A DNA stretch of 64,000 nt from UBA5072 sp041737175 (GCA_041737175.1 JBGSSF010000023.1:124001-188000); one strand, 5' to 3'. Positions 17,585-26,511 are shown, counted from the stretch's first letter. Notes: a model not told the origin generated them from the sequence alone. Made by a program: numbers and translations.

Positions 17585-18031
17585 TCAGATTATGATTGCC
17601 GTTCCCTTTAATGCTTCAATGGCAGCTTTAGCTGACTTTGAGAAAGCATGTGCAGTGACATCGAGCTTCAGGGTCAGTTTTCCATTACCCAAAACTTTAA
17701 CCAAGTCTTTTTTGGAAATCAGACCGGCATCAGCCAGTGTGTTTATATCAATGGCAGATAGCTTCCTGGCATCAGCCAGTGTCTGCAGCGTGGAAATATT
17801 GATTGCTTTGAATTCTTTGCGGCTGAGGTTGGTGAATCCGAATTTTGGAACCCTTCGTTGCAAAGGCATCTGGCCTCCTTCGAAGCCGATCTTCCGGGAA
17901 TAGCCGGCTCTTGATTGTCCACCCTTATGACCCTTGGTAGAAGTACCCCCTTTACCGGAACCCTGGCCTCTGCCAATACGTTTTTCCTTTTTAACAGACC
18001 CTTTGGCCGGTTTTAAGTTGCTCAGATCCAT
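17585..18031 (-). CDS. rplO: 50S ribosomal protein L15
   Basis: A 148-residue L15 with the glycine-rich basic N-terminal arm (RIGRGQGSGKGGTSTKGHKG, residues 18-37) and GFEGGQMPLQRRVPKFGF. It is a late-assembling large-subunit protein. Placed between rpmD and secY as in the spc operon. Confidence 0.98.
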   Translation of the reverse strand: MDLSNLKPAKGSVKKEKRIGRGQGSGKGGTSTKGHKGGQSRAGYSRKIGFEGGQMPLQRRVPKFGFTNLSRKEFKAINISTLQTLADARKLSAIDINTLADAGLISKKDLVKVLGNGKLTLKLDVTAHAFSKSAKAAIEALKGTAIII

Positions 18032-18063
18032 AATCGTTTTATATCTTTAAATTTATCTTAAGA

Positions 18064-18243
18064 CTAAATTTCCGTTACTTTCAGCAAATGCTTCACTTTG
18101 TTCACCATACCCAGAATCTGTGGAGTAGCTTCTTGCTCAACCGACGCGTTCAGCTTTCTGAGGCCTAGGGCATCCAGATTCAATTTCTGTCTTTTGGTGC
18201 AGTGAATCCTGCTTCTTACCTGTGTTATTTTAATTTTAGCCAT
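18064..18243 (-). CDS. rpmD: 50S ribosomal protein L30
   Basis: A 59-residue L30 beginning MAKIKITQVRSRIHCTKRQK. The ATG at 18243 is chosen, since the longer reading frame would begin at 18255 and only add residues unlike the family. The GLRKLNASVEQEATPQILGM region matches the standard fold. L30 is absent from some bacteria but normal here. Confidence 0.95.
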   Translation of the reverse strand: MAKIKITQVRSRIHCTKRQKLNLDALGLRKLNASVEQEATPQILGMVNKVKHLLKVTEI

Positions 18244-18263
18244 GGGTATAGTCAATTCTTACA

Positions 18264-18782
18264 TTAGCCATTAAATACCTTTTCCATATTAATACCGCGA
18301 TGCTGTGCAATGGTATAGGCATCACGCAATAAAAGCAATGCGTTAAAAGTGGCCTTAACCAGGTTATGCGGGTTGGAGGAACCTTTTGATTTGGCAAGCA
18401 CATCACGCACGCCGACACTTTCAAGAACAGCACGCATGGCGCCCCCGGCTTTTACTCCGGTTCCGCTCGATGCCGGCTTCAGGAACACTTTTGCCCCGCC
18501 GTACTTGGCAATTTGCTCATGCGGGATGGTCCCTTTGTAAACCGGTACCTTGATCAGGTTCTTTTTGGCATCTTCCACTCCTTTGGCGATGGCAGTGGTG
18601 ACTTCATTGGCCTTACCCAGCCCGTATCCCACAATACCGTCTTCATTGCCCACCACAACAATGGCTGAGAAACTGAAGGTCCGACCACCTTTGGTAACCT
18701 TGGTCACCCTTTGAATACTAACAAGACGGTCTTTCAGATCAAGGTCTGTAGTCTTTACTCTTCGAATACTTACGTTTGACAT
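18264..18782 (-). CDS. rpsE: 30S ribosomal protein S5
   Basis: A 172-residue S5 with the double-stranded RNA-binding-like N-terminal domain (KGGRTFSFSAIVVVGNEDGI and VGYGLGKANEV) and the C-terminal domain (KPASSGTGVKAGGAMRAVLE). S5 supports translational fidelity with S4 and S12. Gap of 6 bp to rplR. Confidence 0.98.
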   Translation of the reverse strand: MSNVSIRRVKTTDLDLKDRLVSIQRVTKVTKGGRTFSFSAIVVVGNEDGIVGYGLGKANEVTTAIAKGVEDAKKNLIKVPVYKGTIPHEQIAKYGGAKVFLKPASSGTGVKAGGAMRAVLESVGVRDVLAKSKGSSNPHNLVKATFNALLLLRDAYTIAQHRGINMEKVFNG

Positions 18783-18788
18783 AATACG

Positions 18789-19148
18789 TTAAAATTTAAG
18801 TCCACCTTCTCTGGCAGCTTCAGCCAGTGCTTTTACTCTTCCATGATACAGGTATCCGTTCCGGTCGAAAACCACCTGGCTGATTCCGCTCTCTTTGGAT
18901 TTCTCAGCAGCAAGCTTACCAACCAGCTTAGCCTGTTCGGTTTTTGTTATCCCTGTTTTACCTGCGATTTCCTTCACACGGGAAGAAACCGATAATAGGG
19001 TCTTACCTTCGGCATCGTCAATAAACTGAACATAAATCTGCTTATTGCTCCTGAAAATCGATAACCGGGGTTTATCCTTTGTTCCGTAAACTTCTTTACG
19101 GACCCGCATTTTAATTCTGCTTCTGCGTTCTAATTTTGTCAAAGCCAT
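18789..19148 (-). CDS. rplR: 50S ribosomal protein L18
   Basis: A 119-residue L18 that binds 5S rRNA with L5. The N-terminal basic arm (RRSRIKMRVRKEVYGT), RLSIFRSNKQIYVQFIDD and the C-terminal FDRNGYLYHGRVKALAEAAR are typical. Lies between rplF and rpsE. Confidence 0.98.
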   Translation of the reverse strand: MALTKLERRSRIKMRVRKEVYGTKDKPRLSIFRSNKQIYVQFIDDAEGKTLLSVSSRVKEIAGKTGITKTEQAKLVGKLAAEKSKESGISQVVFDRNGYLYHGRVKALAEAAREGGLKF

Positions 19149-19167
19149 ACTTCAATATTTTTTTGCA

Positions 19168-19725
19168 TTATTTGGCTGTTGCCGATTTACCGGCTTTCTT
19201 TCTGAGTTCTTCGCCCACAAATTTAATACCCTTGCCTTTGTAAGGCTCCGGGGCACGGAAAGAACGAATCTTGGCGGCTATCTGTCCGATCAGTTGCTTA
19301 TCATTGCTGGTAAGCGTGATGACTGGATTGCTTCTTCTTTCAGTTTTGGCTTCCACCTTTACCTCAGCCGGTATTTCAAAATGAATATCATGGGAATATC
19401 CGAGATGAAGCTGGAGTATCTGACCTCTGGTTTCAGCCTTATAACCAACGCCGACAACTTCCATTTCTATCTTATACCCGGTTGATACACCTAGTACCAT
19501 ATTGTTGATAAGCGACCGGTATAAACCATGAAGCGCTTTATGACGCTTTTGTTCAGTTGGACGTGCAAGTACCACCTCACCGTCCTGGATCTCCACCTTG
19601 ATATCGGGATCGATCACCTGGCTCAGTTCACCATTTGGTCCTTTTACCGTTACCGTATTATCGGGTTTCACGGTTAGACTAACACCCTGAGGTAATTTAA
19701 TCGGCAGTTTTCCTATTCGTGACAT
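19168..19725 (-). CDS. rplF: 50S ribosomal protein L6
   Basis: A 185-residue L6 with two related domains: the N-terminal MSRIGKLPIKLPQGV part and the C-terminal part ending EPYKGKGIKFVGEELRKKAG. It is located near the sarcin-ricin loop and the factor-binding site. Gap of 15 bp from rpsH. Confidence 0.98.
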   Translation of the reverse strand: MSRIGKLPIKLPQGVSLTVKPDNTVTVKGPNGELSQVIDPDIKVEIQDGEVVLARPTEQKRHKALHGLYRSLINNMVLGVSTGYKIEMEVVGVGYKAETRGQILQLHLGYSHDIHFEIPAEVKVEAKTERRSNPVITLTSNDKQLIGQIAAKIRSFRAPEPYKGKGIKFVGEELRKKAGKSATAK

Positions 19726-19740
19726 TGCTGTTTCCTCCGG

Positions 19741-20136
19741 TTAATAAACGTAACACAATACTTCGCCGCCAATTTTCAGATTCTTGGCTTCCTTGTCGGT
19801 CATCACACCCTGTGAGGTGGAGACAATGGCAATGCCAAGTCCGTTAAGCACTCTGGGAAGTTCTTCTGAACCAACATATTTCCTGAGTCCGGGCGAGCTC
19901 ACTCTTTTGAGACCGCGGATTGCAGGTTGCTTGGTTTCAGCATGATATTTCAAGGCAATCTTGATACTGCCCTGTAATTTGTCATCGACAAATTTGTAAT
20001 TCAGGATATAACCCTTATCAAATAATATCTTGGTTATATTCTTTTTCAGATTGGACGAGGGAATTTCAACCACCTTATGTTTGGCGGAAATCGCGTTCCT
20101 CAATCGGGTCAAATAATCTGCTATCGGATCTGTCAT
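19741..20136 (-). CDS. rpsH: 30S ribosomal protein S8
   Basis: A 131-residue S8, a primary 16S rRNA binder; in E. coli it also represses the spc operon. MTDPIADYLTRLRNA start, RVSSPGLRKYVGSEELPRVL and the STSQGVMTDKEAKNLKIGGE motif are the family signatures. Confidence 0.98.
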   Translation of the reverse strand: MTDPIADYLTRLRNAISAKHKVVEIPSSNLKKNITKILFDKGYILNYKFVDDKLQGSIKIALKYHAETKQPAIRGLKRVSSPGLRKYVGSEELPRVLNGLGIAIVSTSQGVMTDKEAKNLKIGGEVLCYVY

Positions 20137-20167
20137 CTCTTTAGTTTTTCTCTAGATTTACCTGTAT

Positions 20168-20437
20168 TTACCAACTGGCTTTTTTAACACCGGGTATCAG
20201 ACCCTTGGATGCAAGCTCTCGGAATGCTATCCTGCTGATTCCGAACTGACGCATATATCCCTTCGGACGTCCGGTTAATTTGCACCGGTTATGTAACCTT
20301 ATAGGATTTGAATTTCTGGGCAAACGGCTCAGTTCCTGGAAATCACCTTCGGCTTTCAGTTTTGCCCTTTTGGCGGCAAACTTTTCAACCAGGCTTTTGC
20401 GCTTTACTTCGCGGGCTTTCAATGATTCTTTAGCCAT
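20168..20437 (-). CDS. rpsN: 30S ribosomal protein S14, zinc-free form
   Basis: An 89-residue S14 of the longer zinc-independent class. It has RCKLTGRPKGYMRQFGISRI with a single cysteine, lacking the CxxC pairs of the 61-residue zinc form. It lies at its usual place between rplE and rpsH and helps assemble the 30S head. Confidence 0.97.
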   Translation of the reverse strand: MAKESLKAREVKRKSLVEKFAAKRAKLKAEGDFQELSRLPRNSNPIRLHNRCKLTGRPKGYMRQFGISRIAFRELASKGLIPGVKKASW

Positions 20438-20442
20438 ACTAC

Positions 20443-21000
20443 CTAATTCTTTTTAATATTTTTAAATGGTAACCCAAATTCACGCAACAGTGCGAATGCT
20501 TCTTCGTCTGACCTGGCGGAGGTAACAAACGTTATTTCCATACCCAGGATCTTGTTGATTTTGTCAATATCGATCTCGGGGAATATAATCTGTTCGGTAA
20601 TACCCAGGGTATAATTGCCGCGTCCGTCGAATTTGCTGTTGATTCCCTTGAAGTCACGGATTCTGGGTAATGCTACACTGATCAGTCTTTCGAGAAACTC
20701 ATACATGTTGTCCCGCCGCAGTGTAACCTTGACTCCGATAGGCATCTTACGTCTCAGCTTAAAGTTTGAAATATCCTTGCGTGACATGGTCAGTATAGCT
20801 TTCTGCCCGGTGATCATGGTAAGATCATCCTGGGCAGTATCTACGATCTTTTTATCAGTAACAGCCTGTCCAATTCCCTGATTGATAACGATCTTCTCAA
20901 GTTTGGGCACCTGCATCACCGAATGATAACTGAATTCTTTGGTGAGAGCGGGAATGATCTCTTCCCGGTATTTCATTCTGAGGTTAGGTATCTGTGCCAT
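20443..21000 (-). CDS. rplE: 50S ribosomal protein L5
   Basis: A 185-residue L5, which binds 5S rRNA and contacts P-site tRNA. Signatures are VMQVPKLEKIVINQGIGQAV, LRRKMPIGVKVTLRRDNMYE and NYTLGITEQIIFPEI. Its ATG overlaps the rplX stop by one base (TAATG), consistent with coupled translation. Confidence 0.98.
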   Translation of the reverse strand: MAQIPNLRMKYREEIIPALTKEFSYHSVMQVPKLEKIVINQGIGQAVTDKKIVDTAQDDLTMITGQKAILTMSRKDISNFKLRRKMPIGVKVTLRRDNMYEFLERLISVALPRIRDFKGINSKFDGRGNYTLGITEQIIFPEIDIDKINKILGMEITFVTSARSDEEAFALLREFGLPFKNIKKN

Positions 21001-21323
21001 TATTTAATCTCCTCTCCTGATTTTTTTGAATATCTGACAAGCCGGCTTTCTCCGGTTGACTTCCGTCCAACGCGTGTTGGCTTTCCTGTTGAGGGATCCA
21101 CAACATTCAGGTTGGATATATGCACCGGAGCCTCTTTTTTAATAATACCACCCTGTGGACTTTTCGCATTGGGCTTGGTGTGTTTGCTAACCAAATTGAT
21201 ACCTTCAACGATTGCTCTGTCAGTTTTCCTGATCACCTCAAGTACCCGGCCTTGTCTGCCTTTGTTTTCACCGGCATTCACGAAAACCGTATCGCCTTTC
21301 TTGATATGTAATTTTTTCTGCAT
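21000..21323 (-). CDS. rplX: 50S ribosomal protein L24
   Basis: A 107-residue L24 with an N-terminal KOW motif (KKGDTVFVNAGENKGRQGRV). It starts large-subunit assembly and sits near the tunnel exit. Its stop overlaps the rplE start. Confidence 0.98.
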   Translation of the reverse strand: MQKKLHIKKGDTVFVNAGENKGRQGRVLEVIRKTDRAIVEGINLVSKHTKPNAKSPQGGIIKKEAPVHISNLNVVDPSTGKPTRVGRKSTGESRLVRYSKKSGEEIK

Positions 21324-21341
21324 TGATTTTAATTTTTAGTA

Positions 21342-21707
21342 TTATAACACTTCAGGCGCAAGTGATACAATTTTCATATACTTGTCACGCAACTCCCTTG
21401 CCACGGGTCCAAAAATACGGGTTCCCCTGATCTCGTCCTGGTTGGTAAGCAGCACGCAGGCATTATCATCAAAACGAATATATGATCCGTCAGCACGTCG
21501 TATTTCTTTTGTTGTTCTGACAACCACTGCTTTACTTACAGTTCCTTTTTTTACCTCGCTTGCGGGAAGTGCACTTTTCACGGTTACAACAATTTTGTCG
21601 CCGACGGAAGCATATCTTCTTCCTGTACCGCCAAGCACGCGGATGCAAAGTACTTCTTTTGCGCCGCTGTTATCTGCAACCGACAATCTGCTTTCTTGCT
21701 GTATCAT
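21342..21707 (-). CDS. rplN: 50S ribosomal protein L14
   Basis: A 121-residue L14 starting MIQQESRLSVADNSGAKEVL, with the GTRIFGPVARELRDKYMKIV C-terminal motif. It lies at the subunit interface next to L19. Only 2 bp separate it from rpsQ. Confidence 0.98.
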   Translation of the reverse strand: MIQQESRLSVADNSGAKEVLCIRVLGGTGRRYASVGDKIVVTVKSALPASEVKKGTVSKAVVVRTTKEIRRADGSYIRFDDNACVLLTNQDEIRGTRIFGPVARELRDKYMKIVSLAPEVL

Positions 21708-21709
21708 AG

Positions 21710-21967
21710 TTATTTAGCTCTTTCGATAATTTCAACTACTCTCCAGGTCTTATTTTTACTCATTGGACGGATTTCCATGATCTTAACGACATCGCCAATA
21801 TTGCAATTGTTGGTATCATCATGCGCCATAAATTTTGTGGTACGGTTGATGAATTTGCCATAGATGGTATGCTTAACTTTTCTTTTTTCAGCTACCACGA
21901 TGGTTTTGTCCATCTTGTTGCTTACAACAATGCCGACTCTCTCTTTCCTTAAATTTCTGTTTTCCAT
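21710..21967 (-). CDS. rpsQ: 30S ribosomal protein S17
   Basis: An 85-residue OB-fold protein that binds 16S rRNA. The ATG at 21967 (MENRNLRKERVGIVVS) is chosen over an upstream TTG at 21976. VSNKMDKTIVVAEKRKVKH and IGDVVKIMEIRPMSKNKTWR are typical of the family. Confidence 0.97.
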   Translation of the reverse strand: MENRNLRKERVGIVVSNKMDKTIVVAEKRKVKHTIYGKFINRTTKFMAHDDTNNCNIGDVVKIMEIRPMSKNKTWRVVEIIERAK

Positions 21968-21985
21968 TGGGTTCAATTTAACCTA

Positions 21986-22183
21986 TTACTTGGCTTCATT
22001 CTTTTTCTGACGAAGTATCGTTTCCAGCCTGGCAATGTTTCTCCTGGTATCCCTGATCTTCATGGGATTGTCGAGTGGAGAAATGGCATGGTTCATTTTC
22101 TGCCGGAAAATGAGGTTTTTCTCATTTTCGATCCGCTCTTCGATTTCCTTGACGGATAATTCTCTTATTTCGGTAGTTTTCAT
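21986..22183 (-). CDS. rpmC: 50S ribosomal protein L29
   Basis: A 65-residue two-helix protein at the tunnel exit, where signal recognition particle and trigger factor dock. MKTTEIRELSVKEIEERIEN and RDTRRNIARLETILRQKK match the family; normal length and place after rplP. Confidence 0.97.
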   Translation of the reverse strand: MKTTEIRELSVKEIEERIENEKNLIFRQKMNHAISPLDNPMKIRDTRRNIARLETILRQKKNEAK

Positions 22184-22194
22184 GAACTTACTTA

Positions 22195-22617
22195 TTAAAT
22201 TTCATTATAGTCCCTTCTGACAATGAATTTGGTTGCTATGGGCAGCTTTTGTGCAGCCAGGCGAAGGGCTTCCTTGGCCAATTCAAAAGGCACACCGTCA
22301 GCCTCTATCAAAATGCGTCCGGGTGTTACCGGGGCAACAAATCCTTCGGGGGCGCCTTTACCTTTTCCCATACGCACTTCAGCAGGTTTCTTCGTAATAG
22401 GTTTATCGGGAAATATACGAATCCAGATCTGTCCCTCACGTTTCATGTGACGTGTGACTGCCTGACGGGCTGCCTCAATCTGCCTGCCAGTGATCCAGGC
22501 CTTATCCATGGCTTTGATCCCAAAGGATCCGAATGCCAGGTCATGTCCCCTTTGGGCATTACCCTTCATCCTGCCTTTTTGCTGCCTCCTGTATTTAGTT
22601 TTTTTCGGTTGTAACAT
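22195..22617 (-). CDS. rplP: 50S ribosomal protein L16
   Basis: A 140-residue L16 near the A-site tRNA elbow. MLQPKKTKYRRQQKGRMKG start and the WIRIFPDKPITKKPAEVRMG and KGKGAPEGFVAPVTPGRI motifs are present. The Arg of the KGKG-containing loop region is the usual hydroxylation neighbourhood in some bacteria; nothing unusual here. Confidence 0.98.
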   Translation of the reverse strand: MLQPKKTKYRRQQKGRMKGNAQRGHDLAFGSFGIKAMDKAWITGRQIEAARQAVTRHMKREGQIWIRIFPDKPITKKPAEVRMGKGKGAPEGFVAPVTPGRILIEADGVPFELAKEALRLAAQKLPIATKFIVRRDYNEI

Positions 22618-22641
22618 AGCGTTATCCTGTTAGATTGACCT

Positions 22642-23340
22642 CTATTTTCTGCGTTTCTTAAAATTACTTTTGGGCTTTGCCGATTTGGAACCAATATTGG
22701 GCGCAAGATCACGCTTTCCGAATATCTCACCCTTGCAAATCCAGACTTTCACACCAATCAGGCCAACCTTGGTCAGAGCTTCTGCCAGTGCATAATCGAT
22801 GTCGGCACGGAAGGTATGCAGCGGAATTCTCCCTTCTTTCAGCATTTCGGTACGCGCCATTTCAGCACCGCCCAGTCTGCCTGAAACCTGGCATTTAATA
22901 CCTTCGGCACCCATACGGATTGTTGAAGCGATTGCCATTTTAATGGCACGCCGGTAGGACACCTTACCTTCAACCTGACGGGCTATGTTGTTGGCTACTA
23001 TCACAGCATCCAGTTCAGGCCGTTTTACTTCAAAAATATTGATTTGAACTTCCTTGCTGGTGATTTTCTTCAATTCTTCCTTCAGCTTATCGACTTCCTG
23101 TCCTCCTTTCCCGATAATAATCCCCGGACGGGCGGTATTAACGGTAACTGTGATAAGTTTCAGTGTGCGCTCGATGACGATCTTCGAGATGCTGGCCTTG
23201 GCCAGACGTGCGGTTAGGTATTCGCGGATCTTGAAGTCCTCAACCAGTTTTTCGGAATAGTTCCTGCCGCCATACCAGTTGGAATCCCAACCTTTGATAA
23301 TTCCAAGGCGATTACTTATCGGATTGACTTTCTGTCCCAT
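22642..23340 (-). CDS. rpsC: 30S ribosomal protein S3
   Basis: A 232-residue S3 with a type II KH domain (TARPGIIIGKGGQEVDKLKE, about residues 67-86) and the C-terminal domain (GAEGIKCQVSGRLGGAEMAR). It is part of the mRNA entry channel and its helicase function. It ends in a short basic tail. Confidence 0.98.
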   Translation of the reverse strand: MGQKVNPISNRLGIIKGWDSNWYGGRNYSEKLVEDFKIREYLTARLAKASISKIVIERTLKLITVTVNTARPGIIIGKGGQEVDKLKEELKKITSKEVQINIFEVKRPELDAVIVANNIARQVEGKVSYRRAIKMAIASTIRMGAEGIKCQVSGRLGGAEMARTEMLKEGRIPLHTFRADIDYALAEALTKVGLIGVKVWICKGEIFGKRDLAPNIGSKSAKPKSNFKKRRK

Positions 23341-23345
23341 TAATA

Positions 23346-23774
23346 TTAATTTGTTTTACTTTCTACTTGTTCCTGACTATTTGCACGACTATCCAGTATG
23401 ATGGTCACATGGTTCGAACGTTTTCTGATCCTGTAACCTCTTCCCTGAGGCGCCGTACGGAGCCTCTTTAATTGGCGGCCGCCATCAACAAAGACCTCCT
23501 TCACGTAAAGGTTGGATTTCTCTACCCGGACCTCTTCATTCTTCTTTTGCCAATTGGCTATGGCCGACAATAATAGTTTCTCAACTTTCTGAGAGGGCTC
23601 CTTTGTACTAAAACGAAGAATATCGAGTGCCCTGTTCACATCCACTCCCCGGATCATGTCAACTACCAGTCGCATTTTGCGAGGGGAGGTCGGGCAGTTG
23701 TGTAACACCGCCATGGCCTTATTCTTGTTTTCTTCCTTTCGTTGGTCTGCTGCTGTTCGCTTACGTGCACCCAT
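23346..23774 (-). CDS. rplV: 50S ribosomal protein L22
   Basis: A 142-residue L22 whose long hairpin lines the peptide tunnel. The NCPTSPRKMRLVVDMIRG region, the AIANWQKKNEE stretch and the hairpin residues RTAPQGRGYRIRKRSNHVTI are typical. The N-terminal MGARKRTAADQRKEENKNK is a basic addition compared with E. coli. Confidence 0.97.
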   Translation of the reverse strand: MGARKRTAADQRKEENKNKAMAVLHNCPTSPRKMRLVVDMIRGVDVNRALDILRFSTKEPSQKVEKLLLSAIANWQKKNEEVRVEKSNLYVKEVFVDGGRQLKRLRTAPQGRGYRIRKRSNHVTIILDSRANSQEQVESKTN

Positions 23775-23795
23775 TGATTTATATTTTATTTATTC

Positions 23796-24068
23796 TTACG
23801 ATTCCTTTTGTCTTCCAGCATGTCCCCTGAACGTGCGTGTAGGTGAAAACTCTCCCAGCCGGTGACCCACCATATTCTCGGTAACATAAACCGGGATAAA
23901 CTTATTCCCGTTATGCACTGCAATGGTATGACCTACGAAGTCGGGGGAGATCAGTGACCGTCTTGACCAGGTTTTGACAACTGATTTCTTACCTGATTTA
24001 TTCATTTCAAGTACGCGCTTCTCGAGCTTAAATTCGATGAAGGGACCCTTTTTTAATGACCTGCTCAT
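23796..24068 (-). CDS. rpsS: 30S ribosomal protein S19
   Basis: A 90-residue S19 of the 30S head, bridging to L5. MSRSLKKGPFIEFKLEKRV start, KTWSRRSLISPDFVGHTIAV and the VGHRLGEFSPTRTFRGHAG motif are conserved. Lies between rplB and rplV. Confidence 0.98.
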   Translation of the reverse strand: MSRSLKKGPFIEFKLEKRVLEMNKSGKKSVVKTWSRRSLISPDFVGHTIAVHNGNKFIPVYVTENMVGHRLGEFSPTRTFRGHAGRQKES

Positions 24069-24081
24069 AATATGATGTCAA

Positions 24082-24906
24082 TTATTTTTTCCTTTTTTCA
24101 ATGATGAATCTGGTAGTAGGATTCTTCTTTCTGCGGGTTTTCATGCCCTTTGCATACAATCCTTTTCGTGATCTCGGATGTCCTCCTGAAGCCCTTCCTT
24201 CACCACCACCCATGGGATGATCAACCGGGTTCATAACAACACCGCGGACTCTCGGCCTTCGACCTAACCAGCGTGTGCGACCGGCCTTGCCTGAGCGGAC
24301 AAGTCCGTGATCAGGATTGGAAACGGTGCCAACCGTTGCCCGGCAGGTGATGAGAATCATCCTTGATTCACCCGAAGGGAGTTTAATGATTGCATACTTA
24401 CCATCACGTGAAGTCAGCTGTGCATAGGATCCGGCACTACGTGCCAGAGCACCGCCTTTACCCGGATGCAGCTCAATATTGTGCACAAGTGTTCCCAGCG
24501 GAATCTCACCCAGCGTCAGGCAATTTCCCACCTCGGGAGCTACACCGGCACCTGATCGTATCTGCTGCCCTACCTTCAATCCGGTAGGAGCAATGATATA
24601 TCGTTTTTCACCATCTTCATAAACAACCAATGCAATGCGAGCTGAACGGTTGGGATCATACTCAATGGTTTTCACCGTTGCTCCCATACCATCCTTATTC
24701 CGGATGAAATCAATCATCCGGTACATCTTCTTATGACCACCGCCAATATACCGCATGGTCATCTTACCGTCACTATTACGCCCCCCGGATTTCTGTATAG
24801 GACTCATCAGCGATTTCTCAGGCGAAGCACTGGTGATATCATCAAAGGAAGCAACAACTCTGTGTCGCTGGCCCGGGGTTACAGGTTTTAATTTTCTTAC
24901 AGCCAT
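24082..24906 (-). CDS. rplB: 50S ribosomal protein L2
   Basis: A 274-residue L2, needed for subunit joining and peptidyl transfer. KTIEYDPNRSARIALVVYED, the SAGSYAQLTSRDGKYAIIKL stretch and the conserved His-containing NPVDHPMGGGEGRASGGHPR loop are all present. Standard length. Confidence 0.98.
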   Translation of the reverse strand: MAVRKLKPVTPGQRHRVVASFDDITSASPEKSLMSPIQKSGGRNSDGKMTMRYIGGGHKKMYRMIDFIRNKDGMGATVKTIEYDPNRSARIALVVYEDGEKRYIIAPTGLKVGQQIRSGAGVAPEVGNCLTLGEIPLGTLVHNIELHPGKGGALARSAGSYAQLTSRDGKYAIIKLPSGESRMILITCRATVGTVSNPDHGLVRSGKAGRTRWLGRRPRVRGVVMNPVDHPMGGGEGRASGGHPRSRKGLYAKGMKTRRKKNPTTRFIIEKRKK

Positions 24907-24915
24907 AATAAAATA

Positions 24916-25206
24916 TTAGATATTGCTATAAAAGTCTATACTATCGCCTTCCCGCAACGTGATGACTGCTTTCTTGAAAGCATTCCTTCTACCGGAAACA
25001 TAGCCGGTGCGGGTAAATCTCGACTTGCGTTTTCCTGAATAGAACATGGTGTTCACCGATTCGACAGTAACGCCATAAAGATTTTCAACGGCCTTTTTGA
25101 TCTGCACTTTATTGGCCTTTTTATGGACAATGAAGCCGTATTTCTTCAGACTGTCAGTCTGGGCATTCATTTTCTCAGTCACTATTGGCCTTACAATAAT
25201 ATCCAT
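24916..25206 (-). CDS. rplW: 50S ribosomal protein L23
   Basis: A 96-residue L23, the main docking site for trigger factor and SRP at the tunnel exit. RPIVTEKMNAQTDSLKKYGF and KANKVQIKKAVENLYGVTVE are typical. Follows rplD by 18 bp. Confidence 0.97.
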   Translation of the reverse strand: MDIIVRPIVTEKMNAQTDSLKKYGFIVHKKANKVQIKKAVENLYGVTVESVNTMFYSGKRKSRFTRTGYVSGRRNAFKKAVITLREGDSIDFYSNI

Positions 25207-25224
25207 TTCTAATATATTAGACGG

Positions 25225-25848
25225 TTACAGACTCTTTTGAATATTGTCGAGTGAACTCTCAAAAAATACAAGAGAAGTGCTATTAAGGATATCGTAAGTG
25301 GTTAACTCCGAGGCGGTTACAACTCTTGTTCCAGATAAATTCCGGGACGACAAATATATATTTTTATTCGGTTCGGTAAGAACCACAAGCGACTTTTTAC
25401 CATCAATCTTCAGATTGCTGAGAACAGTCACATAGTCTTTCGTCTTCGGAGCCTCCAGAATAAAGTCCTCCAGCACCATGATCTCATTGTTCCTGGCTTT
25501 ATAAGTAAGAGCTGATTTGCGAGCCAGCTGTTTTACCTTTTTATTCAGTTTGAAACTGTAATCACGCGGCTGCGGTCCGAATACCCTGCCGCCTCCTGTA
25601 AACAAAGGGTTCTTGATACTACCGGCACGGGCGCCGCCAGTGCCTTTTTGTCTTTTGATCTTGCGGGTGCTTCCCGAAATCTCATTGCGCTCTTTGGATT
25701 TATGGGTACCCTGACGTTTGTTGGCAAGATGTTGCTTCACGTCAAGATAAATGGCATGGTCATTGGGCTCAATGGAAAATATGGTATCCATAAGCTCAAC
25801 TTTGCGGCCAGTTTCCTTTCCTGTCTTGTTAAATACTGCTAATTCCAT
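25225..25848 (-). CDS. rplD: 50S ribosomal protein L4
   Basis: A 207-residue L4, whose extended loop lines the tunnel; in E. coli it also represses the S10 operon. The loop KIKRQKGTGGARAGSIKNPL and FTGGGRVFGPQPRDYSFKLN are conserved. Between rplC and rplW. Confidence 0.98.
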   Translation of the reverse strand: MELAVFNKTGKETGRKVELMDTIFSIEPNDHAIYLDVKQHLANKRQGTHKSKERNEISGSTRKIKRQKGTGGARAGSIKNPLFTGGGRVFGPQPRDYSFKLNKKVKQLARKSALTYKARNNEIMVLEDFILEAPKTKDYVTVLSNLKIDGKKSLVVLTEPNKNIYLSSRNLSGTRVVTASELTTYDILNSTSLVFFESSLDNIQKSL

Positions 25849-25861
25849 CGTTCACAGTTTA

Positions 25862-26491
25862 TTAAGTTCTTTCGGGACTTTCAACTATCACATAGGATCC
25901 CTTTGCCCCGGGGATTGATCCTTTCAATAACAAGAGATTACTTTCGGGAATGATCTTAACCACCTTGAGGTTAAGCATTTTCACGCTATCGCCGCCCTTT
26001 TGACCGGCCATACGCATGCCCTTGAAAACCCTCGATGGCCAGGATGATCCGCCCAGCGAACCAGGTGCCCTTTCCCTGTCGTGCTGACCGTGCGTGGTAC
26101 CAACGATTCCGCTGAAACCATGACGGGTAACAACTCCCTGGAAACCCTTGCCTTTCGAAACGGCAGTAACATCAAGCCATGCATCATCCTTAAAATAATC
26201 CACGGTAATAACATCCCCCAGCTTCCAATCGAGAATAAAACCGGTCAGTTCGACTACCTTTCTTTTGGGCGTTGTATTGGCCTTTTTAAAGTGCCCCTTC
26301 ATGGCATTCGGGGTATTCTTTTCCTTCTTCTCATCAAATGCAATCTGAAGGGCTTTGTAGCCATCACTTTCCTTGGTCTTGACCTGCGTAACAACACAGG
26401 GACCAACTTCGAGAACAGTGCAGGGAACATTGACACCATTCTCATCAAATATGGAGGTCATTCCGACCTTTTTTCCGACTAATCCTGGCAT
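25862..26491 (-). CDS. rplC: 50S ribosomal protein L3
   Basis: A 209-residue L3 that reaches the peptidyl transferase centre. MPGLVGKKVGMTSIFDENGV start and APGSLGGSSWPSRVFKGMRM loop are visible. In E. coli the matching loop carries Gln150, methylated by PrmB; here Ser occupies that position, so this modification is not expected. Standard length. Confidence 0.98.
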   Translation of the reverse strand: MPGLVGKKVGMTSIFDENGVNVPCTVLEVGPCVVTQVKTKESDGYKALQIAFDEKKEKNTPNAMKGHFKKANTTPKRKVVELTGFILDWKLGDVITVDYFKDDAWLDVTAVSKGKGFQGVVTRHGFSGIVGTTHGQHDRERAPGSLGGSSWPSRVFKGMRMAGQKGGDSVKMLNLKVVKIIPESNLLLLKGSIPGAKGSYVIVESPERT

Positions 26492-26511
26492 TTCTTAACA
26501 GATTAAGTGTT

